NCBI GenBank assembly: GCA_002724675.1 | Contig: PBPL01000066.1 | Coordinates: 1 to 32,728 of the forward strand | Source: Deltaproteobacteria bacterium | Lineage (GTDB): Bacteria > Myxococcota_A > UBA796 > UBA9615 | Length of the DNA stretch: 32,728 bases | Direction of reading: 5' to 3' | In this document: piece after piece, positions 25,074 to 32,728 of the stretch | How the letters are laid out: each line of letters begins with the position of its first letter | Position numbering within the stretch: position 1 is the first letter of the stretch | Position numbers and translations under genes: made by a program | Notes under the pieces: model-generated | What the model was told of the DNA's origin: nothing | The model's input: only the letters and a program-made list of their open reading frames with translations | The model's database searches: none

Positions 25074-27144
25074 CGGCTGACTTATCCGGTGGAGGGGTAT
25101 ACAACTCATCGAGACGATCCACCAGGCGTCCTTGAAGCTCCAACCAACGATTGAGACGCCGTTGCATGTCGCTGAACTGCTCCGGTTCGAGCTTGCTCAG
25201 GTCGTTGCGTTCATCCTGATCGACGCTGATATCATACAACCAGCACCGATTCATCCGGCGGTTACAAACAAGCTTGTGCGGCCAATGGGCGAGCGCAATC
25301 TTGGGGGCGTATTTTCCGTCCGCAGTCATCGCTGTCAATCGCTCCCGGTTGCGCACAGCATCTCCTTGCTTGCCACCGGTCAGGAAATTGAAGAACTCTT
25401 TGCCCCGAAAGTTAAACGCCTCCGTAACCAAATCGCGGGTCGAGGGTCGCTGGAGCGTCGAGTAGAGAGAGCGCCCCTGCGCGAGCAGCCTCTCTGGGAG
25501 CGGTACGTCGAGAGCGTCGAAAATAGTGGGCATGACATCCAGGTGCGAGAAGTGCTGCCCCTCAATCACGCGGCCAGTTGGTATGCCCGGGCCAGATACG
25601 AAAGCGGGTATCCGAGAGATGACATTGTGAACGTGGACGTGGTGGTAGAAAAACTTCTTCCCGTCGATCTTCTCGCCCAGGCCCTCTCCATGATCAGCAA
25701 TGACAATCACCAAGGTCTCATCGGCAGCAGGCTGCTCGTAGAACCACTTCATGAACTTGCCCAATGCGTTGTCCATGTAGGCGACCTCAGACAAGTATTT
25801 TTCGCGCTTGCTCTCGCCAAAGTCGAAACCCTTATGTGACCTCCACTTCTTGTGTGGCTCATAGAGATGGACCCAGCCGAAGAAGCTGTCCCCATCCTTG
25901 ATCGATGCCTTGACTTTCTTTCGAAGGGTTCGGAGACCGACCTTGCTGTTCTTGTGCTTGTGCACCACCGCGTCGCGCGGGAGAAAGAAGTCGGTGATGG
26001 TGGTCCTGTCGAACCACTTGGTCTTGGGGCGCGTGTAGATGTGCTCGTCGAACCGATCCCGGATGTGATCAAAGAGCCGATGTTCCGCCCAGTACGAGGA
26101 CAGGGCCAGCACCGACGGCGACTGGGAGCTAAACATGCCCCCATACGCGAGTGGCGTCGCCGGATATTGCGCCACGCTGTCGGGTAGATAGAGGCCATTG
26201 GCCCGCCACTTGTCGAATCGCGGAGCAATCTCGGGGTCAGACCAGGTATCAGATCGCGTTGACTCGAGCACAAACAGCAAGACGTTCTTCACCTTGTCTT
26301 CGGGGTCCCGGGGTGGCGCCAGCGCCCCGAAGTCACCCGGCGTGTCGACGGGGTAGAGCCCTGCTTTGCCCGACCCATCGAACCGAACGAAGAAAGCCGA
26401 CTCGCCGATCACCAGCCCGCCACCCGGGAGAGTCTGGGCCGATGCCATCGGGATGTGGGATAGAGCGCCGACATAACGCAACGCGCCCTCGCCAAATGGC
26501 AGCACGGCTGCGATGGAGAGCAAGATCAAGACCCCAAGGCCGACCGTGACACGACGCAACTTGTCGTGTTGCAGCAGCGGCCACAAGAGCCACACCGAGA
26601 GAACCGCCGCACATAGAGCGAGGTGGCCATGAAACTGGCGGTACGTGAGCTCGAAAGACACGTTCACCGCAATCCCACATACGAGCCCGAGCGCCATGAT
26701 CCAACGACGCCAAGGCAGAGTTCGTTTCGAGCCGAAGCACACAAACCGCACGCAGACCGCGAAGACGATGGGTAGCAGAACGAAGTAAGCGGTCCGCATC
26801 AACACGTAGTGCTCAGAAGCGCGAAAGCCATCGCCCTGCACGAGGGTGTTTTGCCAGCTCACACCAAACAGCAACGCCACTAGGGGCCAAACCCACTCAC
26901 TGCGCAGAGTGAAGCGTCGAGAAAGAAACCGGACGAAGATCACAACCGGAGCCAGATGAACCGCAACCATGGTGCCGACCATCGCCACACACGCCGCTGC
27001 GTATGTGAGACGACCCACGTCATCAAAGGGAATGGAGACACCAAAGAACACAGCGTGGACTGTTTCCATGGCGCAGAGCACCACCACAACCCAGACGAGC
27101 GCTCCCCAGCCCGGCGTACTAGCGGTCGTTACTTCTTCCGACAC
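25039..27144 (-). CDS. Membrane-anchored LtaS/EptA-like phosphotransferase (alkaline phosphatase fold)
   Basis: The 701-residue protein has about six transmembrane helices in residues 15-215 and a periplasmic domain from about 285. Active-site-like residues are E294 (LFVLESTRSD), T330 (YPATPLAYGG) and D484-H485 (IADHGEGLGEK), the pattern of LtaS/EptA-type enzymes rather than sulfatases with CxPSR. It probably adds phosphoglycerol, phosphoethanolamine or a related group to the glycan made by this operon; the donor is inferred. The start is a GTG at 27144 inside the end of the methyltransferase gene (16-base overlap), with no strong ribosome site, so coupled translation is likely. Its overall design matches the 9725 protein. 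Confidence 0.87.
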   Translation of the reverse strand: MSEEVTTASTPGWGALVWVVVVLCAMETVHAVFFGVSIPFDDVGRLTYAAACVAMVGTMVAVHLAPVVIFVRFLSRRFTLRSEWVWPLVALLFGVSWQNTLVQGDGFRASEHYVLMRTAYFVLLPIVFAVCVRFVCFGSKRTLPWRRWIMALGLVCGIAVNVSFELTYRQFHGHLALCAAVLSVWLLWPLLQHDKLRRVTVGLGVLILLSIAAVLPFGEGALRYVGALSHIPMASAQTLPGGGLVIGESAFFVRFDGSGKAGLYPVDTPGDFGALAPPRDPEDKVKNVLLFVLESTRSDTWSDPEIAPRFDKWRANGLYLPDSVAQYPATPLAYGGMFSSQSPSVLALSSYWAEHRLFDHIRDRFDEHIYTRPKTKWFDRTTITDFFLPRDAVVHKHKNSKVGLRTLRKKVKASIKDGDSFFGWVHLYEPHKKWRSHKGFDFGESKREKYLSEVAYMDNALGKFMKWFYEQPAADETLVIVIADHGEGLGEKIDGKKFFYHHVHVHNVISRIPAFVSGPGIPTGRVIEGQHFSHLDVMPTIFDALDVPLPERLLAQGRSLYSTLQRPSTRDLVTEAFNFRGKEFFNFLTGGKQGDAVRNRERLTAMTADGKYAPKIALAHWPHKLVCNRRMNRCWLYDISVDQDERNDLSKLEPEQFSDMQRRLNRWLELQGRLVDRLDELYTPPPDKSADAPANSDTGTQ

Positions 27145-27863
27145 TCAAGCACCATGAAGCCACCAAAGCGGGCAAAGAGAGACGACCGCAGGCGCCGCTC
27201 AAGCCAACAAAGACTCGGGCCAAGAACTGGCCAGCTCACCATCGACGGCAGAGTCGTCGCGATGCGCACGCCATGCAATTGGACGAGCTCCAGGCTCTCC
27301 GGGAGCTGCTCAATCATCTCGTCGGGGCTGTAGAACCTGAAAAAGACCTGATTGTCGTCGATACCCTCGGCAATCGCATGGCCACCCCGAAGTCGGCGGA
27401 TCAGGTACCGCAATGACTGTCGGTTGTAGAGCCCGATGAACGAGCGGCCACCCGGTCGGAGCACGCGTCCCATCTCCGACAGAGCCAACGCGAGGTCCGG
27501 CACATGGGACAAGACCTTGAACGAATAGCTGACATCGAACGTCTCGTCTTGAAAAGGCAACTCTGTGGCCGAGGCCTCCTGGACCTCTAAGCCACGTTCA
27601 CGGGCAAGAGAGAGCATGCCCGGCGACAGGTCAATTCCCACAGCCCGCTTCGCCGCAGGGGCCACCCGTTGGAGTATGAGCCCTGTCCCGCACCCAACCT
27701 CGAGCGCATCCAGGCCTCCCACTGCGTCGATGACCAGCTCCGACTGCAACTCATCGATGAGCACGTGGTAACCCTCGTGTCGGCGATCCTCGTAGGTCTT
27801 CGAAAACTCATCGTAATACTCGCGGTTTTCGATACGAGCAGCTCCCGTCTCAGACCGTGTCAT
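27129..27863 (-). CDS. Class I SAM-dependent methyltransferase
   Basis: This 244-residue protein has motif I ALEVGCGTG (53-61), the acidic loop GIDLSPGML and the late EMGRVLRPGGRSFIGLYNR motif of class I methyltransferases acting on small molecules or sugars. An N-terminal Tyr-rich stretch (REYYDEFSKTYED) fits the family. The ATG at 27863 has GGGGAG 5 bases upstream; longer open frames run into the flippase gene. It overlaps the upstream gene by 14 bases and the downstream one by 16. In this operon it probably methylates a glycan residue or lipid-linked intermediate; the site is unknown. Confidence 0.92.
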   Translation of the reverse strand: MTRSETGAARIENREYYDEFSKTYEDRRHEGYHVLIDELQSELVIDAVGGLDALEVGCGTGLILQRVAPAAKRAVGIDLSPGMLSLARERGLEVQEASATELPFQDETFDVSYSFKVLSHVPDLALALSEMGRVLRPGGRSFIGLYNRQSLRYLIRRLRGGHAIAEGIDDNQVFFRFYSPDEMIEQLPESLELVQLHGVRIATTLPSMVSWPVLGPSLCWLERRLRSSLFARFGGFMVLECRKK

Positions 27864-30396
27864 AGATTCTCCCCATCTCTCCGGCGGCGAGCTCGGCGCT
27901 AAACCTCGCCGCCACGTGTTCTCGTAGCGACTCGGCCGCAGCCATGCGATCCGCGTCGCTGTTGGCAAATGTCAGAATTCGCTCCGCCAGCTCCGCCCCA
28001 TCTCGCCCAAGCAGCATGGAGCGGAGTTGGACCGGCGTTATCTCATTCATGGGCGCAAGATCAAGAAAGAAGACTGGCTTTCCAGCCGCCATCGCCTCAA
28101 GTGCCACGAGCGGTGCGTCGACCTTGGTGTACAGATTCTCACACGGAATCACCAGAGCATCAGCGGCCGCGAGCAGATCAACAAAGGGGTCGTAATCGAA
28201 CCGGATGCTCGCCCTCTCTCCATAGGCTGAGAGGTGCTCATCGTAAAACTCTTGCGCCCGGTCTCGCGTGTCGACCCCCTTGAGACGAACCGAGAAGTGG
28301 AAACGCACCTTTGGGCTGCCGTCCAGTACCTGGGTAGCAATCTGGGCCAGATGAGGCAGCGCCCCACCATGGTCGATGTCACCGGCAAAGAGCAGATGGA
28401 AACACTCCGGATCTTCTCCGAGACGGCCAAGCGCCTCCGCGCGATCCGGGAGAAGCAAGTCATCTGCGATCGCAGGGCGCACGAGGCGAAGATCGCGACT
28501 GGGAGCGCGCTCCTTCACTTGGGCGAGGGCGTGCTCGGAGCCCACTGTCACCACGTCGCCAAAGAGCAGAGAGCCGACCTCTTCATAGTCTCGTGGACGC
28601 GAGAGCACCGTCTGCACAAAGCCCACCCCCGGGCTCAGCCGCTTCAACCAACGAACCATGGTGCTTGCGCGCCGGTTGGGCGCAAAAAAGAAGTGGATGG
28701 CTCGGTACTCATACCGGTGGAGAAACAACCAGATAAACATCCAGAGGTTCTCCACGAGGCGCCCACCGAATGAACCGGCCGAGCGCCACGCCCGGCAAAT
28801 CTCGACTCCTTCGGGGAGTGCCTCGCGGGCGCGGGCAGGATTCGCCACGCACACCGCAATGTCCGACGGGTCGAGGTGACTGACGAGCGCACGCACAAAG
28901 GTCTTCGAACCATCATTGAACGGTGGTTCGAGCGGCTTGGAGACGAGCAAGACGCGACGCTTCCCCGGGCCCACCCCCGCCCCCGTGAGGACCCCTGCCA
29001 GCAACAAGACAGCCACGTGGGAGACAAAAGCGATGCTCAACAGCAGCAGAGTCCAGACCCTACCCTCTGGAAGTACCTGCCCCAGCGATGAGCTGATCAC
29101 TGCACCAAGACCGGTGGCGAGGACGACAATGAACCAAAAGCCAAGCGAGAAGCGACTGCCAAAGTTGCGGACGAGCCAGAGCAGGGCACCAACAAAGACC
29201 ACTGTTCCTGCCGCGGTCGTGGCTATGGCTGCGCCCACGATCCCCTGCGTCGGGATGAGCGCCGAGGCCACCATCACCTGAATCGCCAACGTGCCAAGCA
29301 ACATGAAGGTGGAGACACCAGGACGACCTGCCCCGCTAATCATCGACACCGTTAGGTTGAGCAGCGTCAAGGTACCGAGCGCAGGGATCAGCCACACGAG
29401 CGCCGCGGCAGCCGGCAGATATTCAGCCGGATAGAGAAACAGCACGATGCGGTCGGCGACGGGCACAGTGACCGCACACATCCCGGCTACGAGCCCCAGA
29501 ACCATGGCGGTGGCTCGTGAAGATGTCTCAGCCCGTTGTTCGCGGACCTTCGGGTCGTCGCCGTGGAGCTTGGCAATGGTCGGAAACATGACCAGCGATG
29601 CCGTGACCATAATGAAGTACGGGATCCGCGCGATGGACTGTGCAGCCGTGTAAAAGCCAGTGAGCAGGTTGGCCTCGTCGGGCGCTGCCAGGCGTTTGAG
29701 AAGAAAGATGTCGGCGTTCAAGACGAAGTTCAAGAACAGGGCCACTGCGAGAACTTTGGCGGCAAATCCAGTGAATTGCCGCACCGACAGATCGATGGCC
29801 TCCCCTCCCTCACCACGGCCCACGAGGACAAAGGACAAGAGCAAGACGGCAAAGGCCGCAGCGGCGAATCCAACAATGACCCCAGGAACGCCATAGCCCA
29901 TGTAGACGAGCGCCACGATGGCGCTCACCTTGAGGATCGAGAACGACACGTCGAGGATGGCCTGCTTGACGAACCAGCGACGCCCATTCAGATAGCCCAC
30001 ATTGATGGCGTAAAAGGCGTAAATCAGCGTAATGACTGCCGCACCCCGCAAGAGCGGCACCAGCGTCTCATCGCGGAAGAATTCACCGAGTAGCGGCGCA
30101 GCAACGACATACAGAGACAAGGCAGGAATACAGAAGACGGCCTGGTAGAAGAAGCCGCGGCGGCGTACTGCAGACTCGCTGCCAGGACGCCCTGCCACAA
30201 AGTGGCTCACCGTCTGCAGCGTGCCATTGATGAGCACCATGTTGATGAGCGAAACAACAGCAAAGAGCACGCCGTAGATGCCGAACTGCTCCGTCGTGAG
30301 CAAGCGGCTGAGCGAGAGGTAGAGGGCATAGCCAGCCACCAAGAAGACCATCTTGGCGACAAAAATGGCCGCGGTGCCTCGTGCGAAACTGGCCAC
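27850..30396 (-). CDS. Flippase (MOP/Wzx-like) fused to GT-B glycosyltransferase
   Basis: The 848-residue protein joins two parts. Residues 1 to about 470 are a polysaccharide flippase of the MOP superfamily with about 12-14 helices (SFARGTAAIFVAKMVFLVAG, GFYTAAQSIARIPYFIMVTA). After the last helix, from about 475, a cytoplasmic GT-B domain starts at RRVLLVSKPLEPPFNDGSK and has the E-x7-E region VDAPLVALEAMAAGKPV. The fusion would couple sugar addition to flipping of a lipid-linked glycan. There is no stop or frame break at the junction. The GTG at 30396 is favoured because AGGAGG precedes it by 4 bases; the frame could also start at a GTG at 30426, which has no ribosome site. It leads the overlapping operon and diverges from the GT39-like gene. 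Confidence 0.87.
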   Translation of the reverse strand: MASFARGTAAIFVAKMVFLVAGYALYLSLSRLLTTEQFGIYGVLFAVVSLINMVLINGTLQTVSHFVAGRPGSESAVRRRGFFYQAVFCIPALSLYVVAAPLLGEFFRDETLVPLLRGAAVITLIYAFYAINVGYLNGRRWFVKQAILDVSFSILKVSAIVALVYMGYGVPGVIVGFAAAAFAVLLLSFVLVGRGEGGEAIDLSVRQFTGFAAKVLAVALFLNFVLNADIFLLKRLAAPDEANLLTGFYTAAQSIARIPYFIMVTASLVMFPTIAKLHGDDPKVREQRAETSSRATAMVLGLVAGMCAVTVPVADRIVLFLYPAEYLPAAAALVWLIPALGTLTLLNLTVSMISGAGRPGVSTFMLLGTLAIQVMVASALIPTQGIVGAAIATTAAGTVVFVGALLWLVRNFGSRFSLGFWFIVVLATGLGAVISSSLGQVLPEGRVWTLLLLSIAFVSHVAVLLLAGVLTGAGVGPGKRRVLLVSKPLEPPFNDGSKTFVRALVSHLDPSDIAVCVANPARAREALPEGVEICRAWRSAGSFGGRLVENLWMFIWLFLHRYEYRAIHFFFAPNRRASTMVRWLKRLSPGVGFVQTVLSRPRDYEEVGSLLFGDVVTVGSEHALAQVKERAPSRDLRLVRPAIADDLLLPDRAEALGRLGEDPECFHLLFAGDIDHGGALPHLAQIATQVLDGSPKVRFHFSVRLKGVDTRDRAQEFYDEHLSAYGERASIRFDYDPFVDLLAAADALVIPCENLYTKVDAPLVALEAMAAGKPVFFLDLAPMNEITPVQLRSMLLGRDGAELAERILTFANSDADRMAAAESLREHVAARFSAELAAGEMGRIYDTV

Positions 30397-30648
30397 TAGT
30401 CCTCCTGGTAGCTTGAGCGCCGGCACATTCGAAGGCCTGCGGGAAGGCCAGCAACGTGCTTTGGGCCCTGGGGATGCCGCTCACCAGAGCGAACTCAGGG
30501 CCGCCGAGCGGACCTATACACTACGCAAGCCCTTCTTGCACACCTGACCAACGGCCCTCTGTTCTGCTCCAGCCAACGGCCTCCGAGCTCTGGATCGACT
30601 GCGCCCGAGTCCGCTCGACCAAAGCATCCAGAGTGTATTGTTGCCCTG

Positions 30649-32133
30649 ATGGCAGACAAGGAAGCCGCTCCAAGCACCCAACCGATGTCTCAATCCGCCA
30701 ATCCAGACGAGCGACTCGGACGCATCCTGCTGATTGTCGCCGTCGCTCTCGCAACGACACTTCGGCTTTTTGACCTGGACCGCTCCGGTCTAGTCAATGA
30801 CGAACTGTCGAGCTGGACGAGAGCCAATCTCGTCGGTCTTGGCGAGGTGCTCTCCGTGGCCCGCGGCGATGTGCACCCGCCCCTCTACCAGCTCTTGTTG
30901 TGGGGATGGATCGGGCTGTTCGGAGACAGCGAGACCGCCCTGCGCCTTCCCTCGGCCATCGCCAGCTCAGGGGCCGTATTGGCCATCGGCGTCCTCGGCC
31001 GACGGCTATTTGGCCCAACCGAGGGAGCGATCGCAGCTCTGTTTGCAGCGACTGCACCGGGGCTGGTGCTTTACGGCCGATTCGCCCGGTCCTACGGGCT
31101 CGTTCATCTGCTCACAGTGTTACTGGCAATCTTGGTCGTTGGCTGTGCCGCTCGGGTCGCTTCAGGAGCTCGGCCACGAGCTGGGAACTTGCTGCTCATG
31201 GGCCTCTTGGCGGGGCTAGCCCTCTACACCCACTATCTCTCGACTCTCCTGGTCGCCTTCTTCGGGACCGCACTCCTGGTCGTTGCCGTGACTCGGAATC
31301 GGCCCGCTCTCCCCTGGATTCTGGGCATCGGCCTGGGAGTTGCTCTCCTCTTTGCTCCCTGGCTACCCATGTTCATGGAGGACCTCCGCGTCGGGGGCCT
31401 CAAGTTCGCCAAAGCGCCCGGTCTCTCGGACCTCATGAAGCTCGGACGCCTCGGGCATTCTCATTGGCTGCTCGCCGGGGGCGTCGCCCTTGCGCTGCTG
31501 ATCCGCGAGTTCTCTTCCTCAAAGAGCCATACGCCCAAGGAGCCTCGACCGGCAGCTGTCTCCTTCGTCCTACTTTGGCTGTTCGGCCTGGGAGCGGTGA
31601 TGTGGCTCTACTCCCTCCGCTCCTCCATCTGGACCGGCCGAAACCTCAGCCTGCTGAGTCCAGCCGTTGCTCTGCTGTACGCACGTGTCTTGGTCCAACT
31701 GGCTGGGGCCCACCGTCCGGCGGCCCTGATTGCCGTGGCTCTCACCCTCCTCACTTGTGGCGTCGGAGCCAGCAGTGGAACTCTATTGGGAAGTATGCCT
31801 GCGGGTGACTTTCGGTCTGCAGCGATGGTGCTTGCTGAGCAAAGTGAGGAGAACCGAGCTGCCGCAGTGGTCACTCTTTCCAACCACCCGAAATACTTCC
31901 GTTACTACTTTAGGTCGCTGGACAACCCCATTGAGGAGGACCGTTGGGCGCGATCATCAAAAGCGGCTGAGGCTGCTGTTCGGGAGTTGTCTAGAGACCA
32001 TCGATTGGTTTGGTTACTGTCCGGCCATAAGAAGTTCTCGAAGAAGCGGCTCAAGCAACTGCGCAAGCGGTTCCGTGTCGTAGAAGACCACAAATTCCAC
32101 GGGTCGAGAGCGTTGCTTCTGGAGCTCAAGTGA
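30649..32133 (+). CDS. GT39-like membrane glycosyltransferase (PMT/ArnT type)
   Basis: The 494-residue polytopic membrane protein has a first helix at about 24-41. The acidic loop LVNDELSSW (D51-E52) follows, and then DVHPPLYQLLLWGW (74-87), hallmarks of GT-C enzymes of the GT39/ArnT kind. Such enzymes use polyprenyl-phosphate sugars to glycosylate proteins or lipids on the outer face of the inner membrane. About nine or ten more helices run to residue 375, followed by a basic C-terminal tail of about 120 residues. The ATG at 30649 has no clear ribosome site. It diverges from the flippase fusion across about 250 bases that show no gene. The adjacent GT2 could make its donor. Confidence 0.88.
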   Translation: MADKEAAPSTQPMSQSANPDERLGRILLIVAVALATTLRLFDLDRSGLVNDELSSWTRANLVGLGEVLSVARGDVHPPLYQLLLWGWIGLFGDSETALRLPSAIASSGAVLAIGVLGRRLFGPTEGAIAALFAATAPGLVLYGRFARSYGLVHLLTVLLAILVVGCAARVASGARPRAGNLLLMGLLAGLALYTHYLSTLLVAFFGTALLVVAVTRNRPALPWILGIGLGVALLFAPWLPMFMEDLRVGGLKFAKAPGLSDLMKLGRLGHSHWLLAGGVALALLIREFSSSKSHTPKEPRPAAVSFVLLWLFGLGAVMWLYSLRSSIWTGRNLSLLSPAVALLYARVLVQLAGAHRPAALIAVALTLLTCGVGASSGTLLGSMPAGDFRSAAMVLAEQSEENRAAAVVTLSNHPKYFRYYFRSLDNPIEEDRWARSSKAAEAAVRELSRDHRLVWLLSGHKKFSKKRLKQLRKRFRVVEDHKFHGSRALLLELK

Positions 32134-32234
32134 TTCTCATGGACCAGCCGATCGAACCATTGACTGCACTCTTCTCAGCTTGGCCCTAGAGCAGGCAGGC
32201 ATAGGGTCCCTGTGCGCACTGAGCACCCGCCTCA

Positions 32235-32728
32235 TCAAGGCAGCGCTATTTCGGTGTCCGCGACCACAATGCTGTAGGCATTTCCAGCATCTCCATTGAG
32301 GTCCTGCTCCGGCGGGATGAACACTCGGAGACGGAGGGTCTCAGTGGCTGTCGCCGTGTGTACGAGCGCAGCACCACCGACGCCATCCGCTACAGACTCG
32401 GCTAACAGATTCGGCGGGACCTGACTGTCATAGAGTTGAGCGCGGAGGTCGCCTTCGCTGCGATCAAAGGAGAGAAGAAGGGCATAGGTGCTGTCTGCCG
32501 CAATAGTGCGCTCGAACCAATCTTCATCGCACGAGGGACAAATCGTGACTGAGCCATCCCCCATGAACAGGCCACTCCCCATGTCGGTGGCAACCTGGCA
32601 GGTGTTGTTGCTCTCGTAAGCATCGGATCCACAAGGTGTACACGATGGATCCGGAAGACAATCGCTGACGGCTGTCTCCTCGTCGTCGTCGTCGCCCGTG
32701 TCGTCGTCGCCCGTGTCGTCGTCGCCCG
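32235..32728 (-). CDS. Partial Asp-rich exported protein with PPC-like domain (5' end outside window)
   Basis: The frame runs open from the right edge to the TGA at 32235, giving at least 163 residues. From the edge it encodes repeated GDDDT units, a Cys-rich stretch (DCLPDPSCTPCG) and then SDAYESNNTCQVATDMG...DEDWFERTI...GDLRAQLYD...LRVFI...NAYSIVVAD. That last pattern resembles the bacterial pre-peptidase C-terminal (PPC) beta-sandwich found on secreted proteins. The missing N-terminus probably has a lipoprotein or other export signal. A start at 32582 inside the frame is rejected because the open frame and the Asp-rich linker continue upstream. It is convergent with the GT39-like gene across 101 bases with no clear terminator. 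Confidence 0.75.
   Translation of the reverse strand, partial: GDDDTGDDDTGDDDDEETAVSDCLPDPSCTPCGSDAYESNNTCQVATDMGSGLFMGDGSVTICPSCDEDWFERTIAADSTYALLLSFDRSEGDLRAQLYDSQVPPNLLAESVADGVGGAALVHTATATETLRLRVFIPPEQDLNGDAGNAYSIVVADTEIALP
32682..32728 (-). repeat. 15-base in-frame GDDDT repeat at the window edge
   Basis: At least three 15-base units encode GDDDT and continue past the right edge, so the total is unknown. They match in style the acidic linker of the 7852-8673 lipoprotein. The frame is kept, so copy number could change without breaking the gene. Confidence 0.85.

Overview
The window is GC-rich, densely coded chromosomal DNA. It holds 20 complete protein genes and one gene cut by the right edge. 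No rRNA, tRNA, CRISPR array, transposase or integrase was seen. Several traits suggest a Gram-negative member of the former Deltaproteobacteria, most likely Myxococcota-like: lipoproteins with long Asp/Gly/Thr linkers, a 'DxDxDG...DCDDPDC'-type acidic Cys motif, a MopE-like metal-binding motif, large exported fibre-like proteins, an outer-membrane beta-barrel and a Uup-type ABC-F protein. The lineage is an inference from protein style only.

Left block (1-9,720). A TetR regulator (50-670) diverges from a membrane fatty-acid-hydroxylase/sterol-desaturase protein (760-1641). The short gap holds a perfect TATTGA-N8-TCAATA palindrome on a TTGACA -35 box. Eight minus-strand genes follow, from a second TetR gene (8804-9436) to 1805: lipoprotein, exported chalcone-isomerase-like protein, second lipoprotein, Omp85-like beta-barrel, ICL/PEP-mutase-family lyase, YbhN-like membrane protein and a flavin monooxygenase. 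Most junctions from 7805 to 2941 overlap or nearly touch. The second TetR promoter is overlapped by two ACAGTCA-N4-TGACTGT operators. This operon mixes envelope parts with two metabolic enzymes, matches no pathway I recognise, and is the best candidate for an undescribed system.

Middle block (9,725-19,502). A membrane-anchored LtaS/EptA-like phosphotransferase (alkaline-phosphatase fold) diverges from a radical SAM protein. Two large exported fibre-like proteins follow (12990-14768 and 17103-19502). They share an N-terminal module but have different C-termini: 27-residue repeats plus a duplicated Cys-rich module in one, and a pectate-lyase-like beta-helix plus a tail-collar-like His-rich end in the other. 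A Uup-type ABC-F ATPase lies between them.

Right block (19,742-32,728). This is a cell-surface glycan locus. It has a second alkaline-phosphatase-fold membrane protein with a MopE-like motif, a membrane protein with a c-type heme site, and a five-gene operon in which every junction overlaps. That operon encodes a flippase fused to a glycosyltransferase, a SAM methyltransferase, a third alkaline-phosphatase-fold protein, a GT2 and a GT4. A GT39-like membrane glycosyltransferase diverges from it. The right edge cuts an Asp-rich protein with a PPC-like domain. A plausible reading is that sugars are added to a lipid carrier by GT2/GT4/GT39, flipped by the fusion protein, and decorated by the phosphotransferase-like proteins.
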